From the NCBI GenBank assembly GCA_028868995.1, contig JAGWTH010000004.1, positions 102,663-166,662 on the forward strand: a stretch of DNA of 64,000 nucleotides. Direction: 5' to 3'. The position numbers and the translations under genes are program-made. The notes below the pieces were generated by a model, which searched no databases, had not been told where the DNA came from, and saw only the letters and a list, made by a program, of their open reading frames with translations. Shown in pieces: positions 25,553-36,200 of this stretch (position 1 is its first letter; each line of letters opens with the position of its first letter). Source of the DNA: Burkholderiales bacterium (GTDB lineage Bacteria; Pseudomonadota; Gammaproteobacteria; Burkholderiales; Burkholderiaceae_C).

Positions 25553-26544
25553 ACCTGGGCCGGCCGGGGCGGTCGCGGCAGCTGGCGCTGCTGACCGTCC
25601 TCGTGCTCACCGCGCATTTCTTCTTCCTGGGGCCCCCGGCACGCCGGCTCGCGCCGCAGCGCTCCGACGCCCCGGCGCGCTTCCACACCCGCAGCATCGT
25701 GCTGGCGCCGGCCGCAGCGGCCTCCCTGGAGCCGGCCTCCCCCCTCCCCGAGTCGCCGCATCCGCCCGCCGGTGCGCCTGCCGCGCGGGGCCCGGAACCG
25801 GCCCCGGCCGTCCCACCGGCCGAGCCCCATCCCCGCAAGCCGGCCCAGGCAGCCGCCAGCGCCTCCGTCCCGTCCCCCTCCCCCGCCCAGGCCTGGCCGG
25901 ACAGCATCGCCGCCCTGCCCTCGGCCGTGCTTCACTACGAGGTGACTGCCCGGTCGCGCGGGTTCACCCTGCAAGGCACCGCCAGCATCCGCTGGCAGCA
26001 GGACGGGCAGCGCTACGCCGCCCGCATGGAACTCACGGCTTTCGGCCTGCGCCCCCGCGCTCAGGAGAGCACCGGCGAGATCACGCCCGCCGGCCTGCTG
26101 CCCGAGCGCTACTCGGACCATGCACGCAGCGAGCAGGCGGCCCATTTCGACCGGGCCGGCGGCCGTGTGAGCTTCAGCAACAACCAGCCGGACGCCCCCC
26201 TGGAGGCGGGCATGCAGGACCGGCTGAGCCTGGTGTTCCAGCTGTCCATGCTGGCGGCGGCGCAGCCGCAGCGCTTCACCGTCGGGACCGACATCGTGGT
26301 CCCGACCGCCACCGCCCGCGATGCGCAGGACTGGGTGTTCGCGGTGCGCGGCGAAGAAGACCTCGATCTTCCCGGCGGACCGGTGCGGGCCCTGAAGCTG
26401 GAACGCCTGCCCCAGCGGGAGTTCGACCAGAAGCTCGAGCTGTGGCTGGCGCCGGCCCAGGCCTATGCCCCGGTGCGCCTGCGCCTGACCAACCCGGACG
26501 GCAGCCAGGTCGACCAGCGCTGGCTGTCCACCGAGCGGCCCTGA
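25549..26544 (+). CDS. DUF3108 domain protein with TonB-like N-terminus
   Basis: 331-residue protein. An N-terminal hydrophobic anchor (LALLTVLVLTAHFFFLG) is followed by a Pro/Ala-rich stretch (about residues 45-120) that resembles the periplasm-spanning linker of TonB, and then a folded DUF3108 domain (from about 125: LHYEVTARSRGFTLQGTA) extending to the C-terminus. Probably inner-membrane anchored with a periplasmic beta-rich domain. Function unknown. Coupled to the IclR gene by an ATGA overlap. Confidence 0.82.
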   Translation: MNLGRPGRSRQLALLTVLVLTAHFFFLGPPARRLAPQRSDAPARFHTRSIVLAPAAAASLEPASPLPESPHPPAGAPAARGPEPAPAVPPAEPHPRKPAQAAASASVPSPSPAQAWPDSIAALPSAVLHYEVTARSRGFTLQGTASIRWQQDGQRYAARMELTAFGLRPRAQESTGEITPAGLLPERYSDHARSEQAAHFDRAGGRVSFSNNQPDAPLEAGMQDRLSLVFQLSMLAAAQPQRFTVGTDIVVPTATARDAQDWVFAVRGEEDLDLPGGPVRALKLERLPQREFDQKLELWLAPAQAYAPVRLRLTNPDGSQVDQRWLSTERP

Positions 26545-26663
26545 GCCCCGTTCACTTGACGGATGTCATGGCCGAGGCCAGCGGGCGCATGCGCGTTGGC
26601 CGCGACGGTGCCACACTTGAATCCGCGACTGTCGGTACCAGTTAGTCAGCAGAGGAACCGATC

Positions 26664-26936
26664 ATGCAAATGCTCTACGACTCCGATTCTTTCGTGGTGG
26701 TGCACCTGCAGGCCAACGAGCCGGCGGAAGGCGAGCCGCGGCCGCCGGTGGCGCGCCACGGCTTCGAGATCGTGGACAAGCGCTCCAACAAGGAGGTCTA
26801 CCTCGACGGCTCCTGGGCCGACGCCTTCCAGCGCCAGATCACCGCCTGGCAGGAAAACACGCCCACCCAGGAAGAAGTGGAAGCCACCCTGGACGGCTAC
26901 GCCGAACTGGCGCAGAACCCGCTGGTGATCCACTGA
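26664..26936 (+). CDS. DUF3567 family small protein
   Basis: 90-residue protein starting MQMLYDSDSFVVVH, a small family found widely in Burkholderiales. It is preceded by AGAGGAA about seven bases before the ATG and followed by a strong intrinsic terminator, so it is a single-gene unit and probably well expressed. No signal peptide, membrane segment or known motif; the function is not known. Confidence 0.85.
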   Translation: MQMLYDSDSFVVVHLQANEPAEGEPRPPVARHGFEIVDKRSNKEVYLDGSWADAFQRQITAWQENTPTQEEVEATLDGYAELAQNPLVIH

Positions 26937-26957
26937 GGCGGAGGGACCGGACCAGTG

Positions 26958-26984
26958 AAAGCGCGGCTGCGGCCGCGCTTTTTT
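26958..26984 (+). terminator. Rho-independent terminator after the DUF3567 gene
   Basis: Perfect GC stem GCGCGGC (26961-26967) / GCCGCGC (26972-26978) with a TGCG loop, extended by AAA/TTT, and followed by a run of T. It lies 22 bases after the stop of the small gene. Confidence 0.85.
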
Positions 26985-27019
26985 CGTTGGAAGGCCGGAC
27001 CGGCCGGTAGGATCGACAC

Positions 27020-27751
27020 ATGCGCTTGACGACTGCCGCCGCCGCAGCAGCCCTCCTGGCCGGCTGCGCCGCGGCGCCCCCGCTGTCGGACGTAACCGGC
27101 ACGGACGCCCTGCTCCTGGGCGAGCAGCACGATGCCCCGTCCCAGCCTCCGCTGCAGGAACGCTGGGTGGCGACGCTGGCCGCGCGCGGCACGCTGGCCG
27201 CGCTGGCGCTGGAGATGGCCGAACGCGGCACCAGCACCGCGGGCCTGCCGCCGCATGCAGGCGAAGCCCAGGTTCGGCAGGCGCTGCACTGGGATGCCGC
27301 CGGCTGGCCCTGGACCCGCTACCGGCCCGCGATCCTGGCCGCCGTGCGCGCGGGCGTGCCCGTGGTGGGCGCCAACCTGCCGCGCGCGCAGCTGAAGGAG
27401 GCGATGGGCGACCGCTCCCTCGACGCGCTGCTGCCCGGCCCGGCCCTGAAGGCCCAGCAGCAGGCGGTGCGCCAGGGCCATTGCGGGTTGCTGCCGGAGT
27501 CGCAGATCGGGCCCATGACCCGGGTGCAGCTCGCCCGCGACCGGGCGATGGCGCAGACCATCGCCTCCCTGCTCGCACCGGGCAGGACGGTGGTGCTGCT
27601 GGCCGGGGCCGGCCACGTGGAGCCGGACGTGGGGGTGCCGCGCTACCTGCCCCCGTCCGTGCGCGTGCGTTCCGTCGTGCTGCCGCCCGAAGACACGGGC
27701 AAGGACTACTGCGCGGAGCTTCGGCGGCAGCTTCCGCCGAAGGGCCACTGA
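27020..27751 (+). CDS. ChaN-family lipoprotein
   Basis: 243-residue protein with a short lipoprotein signal (LLAGC, Cys about residue 16) and the ChaN/DUF399 fold: LLLGEQHDAPS with the conserved Glu/His, LALEMAERG, and a C-terminal LLAGAGHVEPDVGVPRYL. Campylobacter ChaN binds heme and is iron-regulated, so a role in heme/iron handling at the outer membrane is possible. No iron-uptake genes are adjacent. Convergent with the aminotransferase gene. Confidence 0.85.
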   Translation: MRLTTAAAAAALLAGCAAAPPLSDVTGTDALLLGEQHDAPSQPPLQERWVATLAARGTLAALALEMAERGTSTAGLPPHAGEAQVRQALHWDAAGWPWTRYRPAILAAVRAGVPVVGANLPRAQLKEAMGDRSLDALLPGPALKAQQQAVRQGHCGLLPESQIGPMTRVQLARDRAMAQTIASLLAPGRTVVLLAGAGHVEPDVGVPRYLPPSVRVRSVVLPPEDTGKDYCAELRRQLPPKGH

Positions 27752-27764
27752 GGGCGATCCGTCC

Positions 27765-29096
<1,332 letters not shown>

Positions 29097-29146
29097 GGGG
29101 TGCTCCTGGGACGAGCCCTCATTTTGCGCCGAAGCCGGGGACCGGC

Positions 29147-29842
29147 CTATTTCAGCGCGCCGAACACCCTGCTCAGGAGGGCGCTGCCGGTGCCCACGGG
29201 GTCGCGCCGGATCTTCTTCTCCTCCTCGCCGATCATGAAGTACAAGCCGTCCAGCGCCTTGCGGGTGACGTAGTGGTCCACGCTCGGGTCCTCGGGCTTG
29301 TACAGGCCCATGGACTGGGCCTTGCCGGCCACGCGGTCGTACTGCCCCACCAGGCCGATCCTGGACGTGGTGCGGTGGACCACCGGCAGGAATTCGCCGG
29401 TGAGCGGCTGGCGGGTCTTGCCGGCGAAGAACTCGGTGACCGAGGTGTCGCCGCCGGTGAGGATCTTCTTGGCGTCCGACACGCTGATGTTCCTCACCGC
29501 GTCCACCAGCAGGTTCTTCGCCATGGGCACGGCCTGTTCGGCCGCGCGGTTCATCGACACCTCCAGGTCGTCCAGCTGCTTGCGCATGCCGAGCGCGCCG
29601 AGCAGCTTCGCGGCCTCCTGCAAGGCCCCGGGCAGCGGGATGTGTACCTGGGGGTTGCCCAGGAAGCCGTCGGTGCGGCCCAACAGCTGCACGGCGCTGA
29701 GCGCACCCTTTTCCAGCGCGGCGCGCAAGCCCTTGGTGGCATCCAGGTCGCTGATGCCGGCCAGCCCCTGGGCCCGCGCGGTCAGGGTCCAGACAGGCAG
29801 GGCGAGCAGGGACAAGGTGGCGGCGAAGCGGCGGCGGTGCAT
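29147..29842 (-). CDS. DUF4197 family exported protein
   Basis: 231-residue protein with a signal peptide (LSLLALPVWTLTARAQG) and an all-helical DUF4197 body: ATKGLRAALEKGA, AKKILTGGDTSVTEFF, YVTRKALDGLYFMIGEEEKKIR. Function unknown. I placed the start at 29842, which has GGGAG about eight bases upstream, rather than at the in-frame ATG 29854. Divergent from purU. Confidence 0.85.
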   Translation of the reverse strand: MHRRRFAATLSLLALPVWTLTARAQGLAGISDLDATKGLRAALEKGALSAVQLLGRTDGFLGNPQVHIPLPGALQEAAKLLGALGMRKQLDDLEVSMNRAAEQAVPMAKNLLVDAVRNISVSDAKKILTGGDTSVTEFFAGKTRQPLTGEFLPVVHRTTSRIGLVGQYDRVAGKAQSMGLYKPEDPSVDHYVTRKALDGLYFMIGEEEKKIRRDPVGTGSALLSRVFGALK

Positions 29843-29929
29843 ACGGTCTCCCATCGTTGTCGTGATCCGGGGATCATGCCAAGCCCCGCTCGGCAGCGTC
29901 AATCGCGCGCCTGCGACAATGGCAACCTT

Positions 29930-30778
29930 ATGTCCGAAGCCTACATCTTCACCCTTTCGTGCCCGGACCGGCCCGGGATCGTCCACGCCGTCTCCGGCTT
30001 CCTGCTCGAGCGAGGCGGCAACATCGAGGAAGCCGCCCAGTACAACGACCACGACACGGGCCTGTTCTTCATGCGCGTGCGCTTCGCCTGCGGGCAGCTC
30101 ACGCAGGACGACCTGCGCCAGCAGCTGAAGATGTTCGCCGAGGGCTTCCAGATGGACTGGCGGCTGCACGCCGGCGCGCAGCCGATGAAGACCGTGATCT
30201 TCGTCAGCAAGGAAGGCCACTGCCTGAACGACCTGCTGTTCCGCTGGAAGAGCGGCCTGCTGCCGCTGGACATCCGCGCGATCGTCTCCAACCACCGCGA
30301 GTTCTACCAGCTGGCCGCCAGCTACAACGTGCCTTTCCACCACATCCCGGTGACGGCGGCGACCAAGCCGCAGGCCGAGGCGCGCCAGGTCGAGGTGATC
30401 GAGGCCGAGGGCGCGGAGCTGGTGATCCTGGCGCGCTACATGCAGGTGCTGTCGGACGACCTGTGCCGCAAGCTCTCGGGCCGCGCGATCAACATCCACC
30501 ACAGCTTCCTGCCCAGCTTCAAGGGCGCCAAGCCCTACTACCAGGCGCACGACCGCGGCGTGAAGCTGATCGGCGCCACAGCGCACTACGTGACGGCGGA
30601 CCTGGACGAAGGCCCGATCATCGAGCAGGACGTGGCCCGCGTGGACCACTCCTACTCGGTGGAGGACCTCACCGCCACCGGCCGCGACACCGAGAGCATG
30701 GTGCTCGCGCGCGCGGTCAAGTGGCACAGCGAGCACCGGGTGCTGCTCAACGGCCACAAGACGGTGATCTTCAAATGA
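29930..30778 (+). CDS. purU: Formyltetrahydrofolate deformylase
   Basis: Hydrolyses 10-formyl-tetrahydrofolate to formate and THF, balancing one-carbon pools and feeding formate to purine synthesis. The 282-residue protein has an N-terminal ACT domain (YIFTLSCPDRPGIVHAVSGF) and a C-terminal formyltransferase fold with NIHHSFLPSFKGAKPY, including the conserved catalytic His, and the later Asp in TADLDEGPIIEQD. The regulator gene follows after only four bases. Confidence 0.96.
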   Translation: MSEAYIFTLSCPDRPGIVHAVSGFLLERGGNIEEAAQYNDHDTGLFFMRVRFACGQLTQDDLRQQLKMFAEGFQMDWRLHAGAQPMKTVIFVSKEGHCLNDLLFRWKSGLLPLDIRAIVSNHREFYQLAASYNVPFHHIPVTAATKPQAEARQVEVIEAEGAELVILARYMQVLSDDLCRKLSGRAINIHHSFLPSFKGAKPYYQAHDRGVKLIGATAHYVTADLDEGPIIEQDVARVDHSYSVEDLTATGRDTESMVLARAVKWHSEHRVLLNGHKTVIFK

Positions 30779-30782
30779 CGCG

Positions 30783-31655
30783 ATGAGCGCCCCGCGCATC
30801 CCGCCCATCCAGTGCCTCGTCACCTTCGAGGCCCTGGCGCGGCTGCGCTCCGTTTCCCAGGCGGCCGACGAGCTGTGCGTCACGCCCAGCGCCGTCAGCC
30901 ACCGCGTGCGGCAGCTCGAACAGATCCTGGGCACCAAGCTGTTCGGCCGCGCCGACTTCTCCCTGACCAGCGAAGGCAGCGAGTACCTGGCGCACGTGCG
31001 CGAGGGGCTCGCGGTGCTGGGGCGCTTCCCCGGCCGCGAGGGCGGCCCCGGCAAGCGCAAGCTGCGGGTGGCGGTCACGCCCACCTTCGCGCGCTCGGTC
31101 CTCATGTCGCGGCTGCGCGCCTTCATCGAGGCCTACCCCGAGGTCGACCTCACGCTGCAGGTGTCGATCCCGCTGCTGGACGTGGTGGCCGAGGACGCCG
31201 ACCTGGCCATCCGCTTCGGCACCGGTCGCTATTCGGACGTGGAGCACGAGTGCCTCATGACCGACGAGGTCACGCCGCTCGCCTCGCCAGCCTTCCTGCG
31301 CGAGCACGGGCCCTTCGACAGCGCCGAGGAGTTGCTGGCCGCCAAGCTGATCCGCAGCCCGCTGGAGCCCTGGCGCACCTGGTTCCTCGCCCACGGCATC
31401 GACGCCCCGGAGCCGGCGGAGGGCTCCACGTTCAACGATGTGGGCCTGATGTGCGACGCCGCCGCGCAGGGCCTGGGCATCGCCCTGGTCCGGCTGAAGC
31501 TGGGCCACCCCTGGCTGGACAACGGCACGCTGGAGCGCATCTCGCCGCGCAACGTCCCCAGCCCCCATGCGCACTACCTGTGCTGGCGCACGGGCACCAT
31601 GGACCGCTGGGAGTGCGCGGCGTTCGCGGAGTGGCTGAGGAAGAGCCTGGGCTGA
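30783..31655 (+). CDS. LysR-family regulator, GcvA-like
   Basis: 290-residue LysR-type regulator: winged-helix N-terminus (LVTFEALARLRSVSQAADEL, TPSAVSHRVRQLE) and a substrate-binding-fold effector domain. The sequence style (PPIQCLVTFEALAR, DLAIRFGTGRYSDVEHECLM) resembles GcvA, regulator of the glycine cleavage system. Being four bases behind purU, it is very likely cotranscribed, which would fit control of one-carbon metabolism. This functional link is inference. Confidence 0.88.
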   Translation: MSAPRIPPIQCLVTFEALARLRSVSQAADELCVTPSAVSHRVRQLEQILGTKLFGRADFSLTSEGSEYLAHVREGLAVLGRFPGREGGPGKRKLRVAVTPTFARSVLMSRLRAFIEAYPEVDLTLQVSIPLLDVVAEDADLAIRFGTGRYSDVEHECLMTDEVTPLASPAFLREHGPFDSAEELLAAKLIRSPLEPWRTWFLAHGIDAPEPAEGSTFNDVGLMCDAAAQGLGIALVRLKLGHPWLDNGTLERISPRNVPSPHAHYLCWRTGTMDRWECAAFAEWLRKSLG

Positions 31656-31752
31656 GCGGCGTGGGCCGGGCTGGCGTTTTTCACCCCGGGCGCGAAAATT
31701 CTTCAGCCGCCGGCCCTGCCGCGCCGGTGCAAGTCGTGGAAAGATACGCCCC

Positions 31753-33246
31753 ATGAACGCCCCCGCCGACCCCTCGGTGCTCGCCCGCGCCGAACGCCAG
31801 GCCCAGGTCGTGGCCGCCCTGCAGCAGGTGCTGCCGCCGGACGCCCTGCTCTGGCAGCCGGAAGACACCACGCCCTATGAATGCGACGGCCTGACCGCCT
31901 ACCGCCAGCGGGCGCTGGCCGTGGCCCTGCCCGAGACCGAGGCGCAGGTGCAGGCCGTGCTGAAGGCCTGCCACGCCCTGCAGGTGCCGGTGGTGGCGCG
32001 CGGCGCCGGCACCGGGCTGTCCGGCGGGGCCATGCCCCATCCCCTCGGCGTGACCCTGTCGCTCGCGAAGTTCAACCGCATCCTGAAGATCGACCCGGCC
32101 GCGCGCACGGCCGTCGTGCAGGGCGGCGTGCGCAACCTCGCGATCAGCGACGCCGCCGCGCCCCACGGCCTGTACTACGCGCCCGACCCTTCCAGCCAGA
32201 TCGCCTGCACCATCGGCGGCAACATCGCCGAGAACTCCGGCGGCGTGCACTGCCTGAAGTACGGCCTGACGGTGCACAACGTGCTGCGGGTGCGCGGCTT
32301 CACCGCCGCCGGCGAGCCGGTGGAGTTCGGCAGCGAGGCGCTGGACGTGCCCGGCTACGACCTGCTGGCGGTGCTGATCGGCAGCGAAGGCATGCTGGCG
32401 GTCACGGTGGAAGCCACCGTGAAGCTGGTGCCCAAGCCGCAGCTGGCGCGCTGCATCATGGCCAGCTTCGACGACGTGCGCAAGGCCGGCGACGCGGTGG
32501 CGGCGGTGATCGCCGCCGGCATCATCCCGGCGGGCCTGGAGATGATGGACAAGCCGATGACGGCCGCCGTCGAGGACTTCGTGCACGCGGGCTACGACCT
32601 CGCCGCCGAGGCCATCCTGCTGTGCGAGAGCGACGGCACGCCCGAGGAGGTGGAGGAGGAGATCGGCCGCATGAGCGAGGTGCTGCGCGCCTCGGGCGCC
32701 ACCGCCATCGCGGTGAGCCGCGACGAGGCCGAGCGCCTGAAGTTCTGGAGCGGCCGCAAGAACGCCTTCCCCGCCTCCGGCCGCATCAGCCCCGACTACA
32801 TGTGCATGGACTCCACCATCCCGCGCAAGCGGCTGGCGGACATCCTGCTGGCGATCCAGGAGATGGAGAAGAAGTACGGGCTTCGCTGCGCCAACGTGTT
32901 CCACGCGGGCGACGGCAACCTGCACCCGCTGATCCTGTTCGACGCCAACGACCCCGACCAGCTGCACCGCTGCGAGCTGTTCGGCGCCGACATCCTGGAG
33001 ACCAGCGTCGCCATGGGCGGCACCGTGACGGGTGAGCACGGCGTGGGCGTGGAGAAGCTCAACTCGATGTGCGTGCAGTTCAGCCCCGAGGAGATGGAGC
33101 AGATGCGCGCCGTCAAGCGCGCCTTCGACCCGCAGGAGCTGCTCAACCCGGGCAAGGTGATCCCGACGGCGCACCGCTGCGCCGAGTACGGGAAGATGCT
33201 GGTGCGCGGCGGCCGGCTCGCCCACCCGGACCTGCCGCGCTTCTGA
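31753..33246 (+). CDS. glcD: FAD-linked oxidase, glycolate oxidase subunit GlcD type
   Basis: 497-residue flavoprotein of the VAO/PCMH family. The N-terminal FAD domain shows VARGAGTGLSGGAMP and IGGNIAENSGGVHCLKYG; the C-terminal domain has FHAGDGNLHPLILFD and GGTVTGEHGVGVEK, both typical of GlcD/D-lactate dehydrogenases. In Burkholderiales glcD is commonly followed by glcE and glcF; here neither follows, so partner subunits are elsewhere or the enzyme acts alone as a D-2-hydroxyacid dehydrogenase. Confidence 0.9.
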   Translation: MNAPADPSVLARAERQAQVVAALQQVLPPDALLWQPEDTTPYECDGLTAYRQRALAVALPETEAQVQAVLKACHALQVPVVARGAGTGLSGGAMPHPLGVTLSLAKFNRILKIDPAARTAVVQGGVRNLAISDAAAPHGLYYAPDPSSQIACTIGGNIAENSGGVHCLKYGLTVHNVLRVRGFTAAGEPVEFGSEALDVPGYDLLAVLIGSEGMLAVTVEATVKLVPKPQLARCIMASFDDVRKAGDAVAAVIAAGIIPAGLEMMDKPMTAAVEDFVHAGYDLAAEAILLCESDGTPEEVEEEIGRMSEVLRASGATAIAVSRDEAERLKFWSGRKNAFPASGRISPDYMCMDSTIPRKRLADILLAIQEMEKKYGLRCANVFHAGDGNLHPLILFDANDPDQLHRCELFGADILETSVAMGGTVTGEHGVGVEKLNSMCVQFSPEEMEQMRAVKRAFDPQELLNPGKVIPTAHRCAEYGKMLVRGGRLAHPDLPRF

Positions 33247-33252
33247 AGCGCG

Positions 33253-33275
33253 AGGGCCGCCTCGCGGCGGCCTTC
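33253..33275 (+). terminator. Hairpin at the 3' end of glcD
   Basis: GGCCGCC (33255-33261) and GGCGGCC (33266-33272) form a perfect stem with a TCGC loop, in the 45 bases between the converging glcD and exoprotein genes. The T-run is weak (TTCC), so termination may be inefficient. Confidence 0.45.
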
Positions 33276-33291
33276 CGTGCCGTCCCCGGCC

Positions 33292-36200
33292 TCAGCGCGT
33301 GCAGGCGGTGTCGGTGACGACGATGTCGTCCTTGCCGATCCGGTTGTCCTGCTTGTCCTGCTCCTGCTGCTGGTCGGACATCTGCACGAACAGCTGGGCG
33401 AAGGTGGTCACCTGGTTGTTGGACTGCTGCAGCGCCTGCTGCTGGTCGGGCGGCGGCGGCGGCACCGGTGTCGGCAGGGTGACGTTGGCCACCAGCACGG
33501 CGTCGTTGCCGTTCGCCGCCGAGGCCAGTTCGGGCCGGTCCGAGGTGGGCAGCGTCGTCGCGTCCAGCGCCGCGGACTGGATCATGCGCAGCACGTCGCC
33601 CGCGTTGAAGACCGGCCCCCCGACGTAGTTGATGACGTAGCTTCCCCCGCTGACCAGGCTGCCGCTGACCAGCACCGTGTCGTGCGTGGCCGTGCTCAGG
33701 ATGTCGGCCGCGTAGACCGAGCCCGGCTCCATCACCAGTCCCGCGTTCAGCGTCAGCGTGCCCACCGTGCCGGCGCCGCCGGGCGAGAGGGTGCCGAAGT
33801 TGTCGACCGTGCCAGCGCCGGAATCGACGGCGAGGGTGCCGCTGCCCGAGAGCACGCCCGAAGCCTGGTTGGTGAACACGGTGCCCGGCGCCACCGCGGC
33901 GGCGATCTGGGTCGTCGTGGTGGTCCCGGAGGGGGTGACCGTGCCGATGCGCAGCGTGCCGTCCACCTGCAGCGTGCCGGTGTTGTCGAGGAACTGAGGC
34001 GCATCCAGGATGCTGCCGGCGGCGACCGTCAGCTTACCGGCGTTGCCGGTGAGGGTGGGTGCCGACACATCCGAGCCGACCGCGTTGAGCGTGCCGGTGT
34101 TCACGAGCGTCGTGGGTGCCAGGAAGGCTGTATCGAACAGGTTGAGCGTCCCGGTGTTCTGCAGCACGCCCGGCGTGGAGACGACCGAAGCGCCGCGGAC
34201 ATTCACCACCGAGGCGTTGTTCCAATTCGCCACGGGGGTGAAATTGCTCTCGACTTCCACAGCCGTGCCGGAAGCGCTGAAGCTGCCCAGCGCGCCATCC
34301 GCGGCATAGGTCGTGTCGTCGCCGTTCACGCCGCCGCCCCCGCCCGCTGCCGACACGGCCGGCGTGCGCAGGTTGACCGTGCCGTTGCCGATCGCCTGGA
34401 TGGCGCCGCCGGCACCGCCCTGCCCGCCCACGTTCGTTCCGGTGCTCATGTCGGCAGCGCCTCCTCCACCGCCATCCGCCCGCAGGATGAGCGTGCTGTC
34501 CAGGACCAGCTGGGAACCGCTGCCCTGGACGACGATGGATCCGCCCTTGCCGCCGGCCAGGCCATCGCCAGAGCCGCTGTCCGTGCCGCCGGTGCCGCCA
34601 TTGGCGGAGAAGCCGGAGCTGGGGTCGTACAGCACCGTCGCTTCGCCGAGCTGGGGCGAGACGATGATGCCGCTGCCGGTCCGGACGCTCACGCTGCCGC
34701 CCTGGCCACCGACGCCCGCGTCGGAGCTGCCGCCGTCGGCGGTCACGGCCAGGCTGCCCTGATAGGGCGACAGCACGACGTTGCCGCCGGCGGTGATGCT
34801 CACCGCCCCGCCCGAGCCGCCGGGCGTCCCCGAACCGCCATTGGCGGACACCGTCCCCATGAGGGTCACATCCCCCGTTGCCGTGTTGAGCGTGACGTTG
34901 CCGCCGGAGCCGCCCGCACCGGCCGAGAAGGTGCCGCCATAGGCACTGCCGCCCGTGGAATCGATGCTTCCGGTCGTGATGCCCGTGCCGGCCGTGAGCG
35001 TCACCGCCCCTGCCTGCCCCCCGGCGCCGGAGGCCACCGGCGGGACCAGGCTGGTGTCTTCGTAGGCATAGCCGCCGGAGGTGGCGATGTAGCCGATGTT
35101 GACGGCCCCGCCCGCGTTGGCCGTGACGTTCCCACCCGGGCCGGCGGGCCCACCGTAGCGGTTGCCGCCGTAGGTGTAGATGCCGCTGCCGGAGATGTCC
35201 CCGCCCGCCTGGAGCAGGATGTCGCCGCCGGGCGCGTAGGTGCTGCCGCTCTCGGCCTGGTAGAAGGTGCTGTTCATCCAGCCGAAACTGATGCTGCCGC
35301 CCGCCTTCAGGCCCACCGCAGGCGACACGCCGGGATCACCACCCGAGTTGAAGCTGCCCGCGCCCAGCACGCTGCCCTTGGCGTCCACGTTGATCGGGAT
35401 GGGTGCGCCGAGGCTCGAGACCGTGGTGCTGGCGCCGAAATCCACGTCGCCCACCGTCGACGTCACCTGGATGCCGGTGCCGCTCGTGAGCGTCACCGAG
35501 GAGGGCCAGGTCGACGTGTTTCCCACCGGAAGGCTGGTCTGCACGCCCTGGCCCTGCAGGGTGAGCTGGCCCGCGGCGGAGAGGATGGTGGATTCGCTGC
35601 CGTCGCTTGGCACCTGCGTGCCCACGGACAAGTTGCCGCCGGCCAGCAGCTTCACCAAGCCCGTGGACCCGTTCACCGCGGCGCCATTGCCGACGGCCAG
35701 GTCGCCGGCGGCCTGCAGCCGAACGCTGCCGCCTGCAACGCCCGTGAAGGTGTCGAGGTTCAGGTTGCCGCTGCTGGTTCGCACATCGACTGCTCCGGCA
35801 TTCGTGCCGTCGTTGGCGGAGATGCCGGCGCCGGAAATGGTGAACACCGCGTTCGACAGGTACAGGCTCCCGATCGACAAGCCCTTGGCGTTGCGGAAGG
35901 TGAAATCGTTGCCGCTTCCCGCGGCCGACCCGGTCAGCGTGTCGACCAGGTTGGCGCCGACAAGGCTGATCGAGCCGTTGTTCGCCGCGACCCCCAGCGC
36001 CGGCGCGGTGATCACGCTGCCGCTGCTTGCCTGCGAGATGCTGCCGCCGGCCTGCATGGCGACCGCCGCCCCGGGATCGGTCGCCGTGATGTTGCCCTGC
36101 AGGACGATGTTGTTGTCGGCCTTCAGGCCGAGGGTGGTCGGGGCGGTCCACTGGATGTTGGCTCCGCTCGCCACCGTGATGTCGCCGGCGCTTCCCGGGT

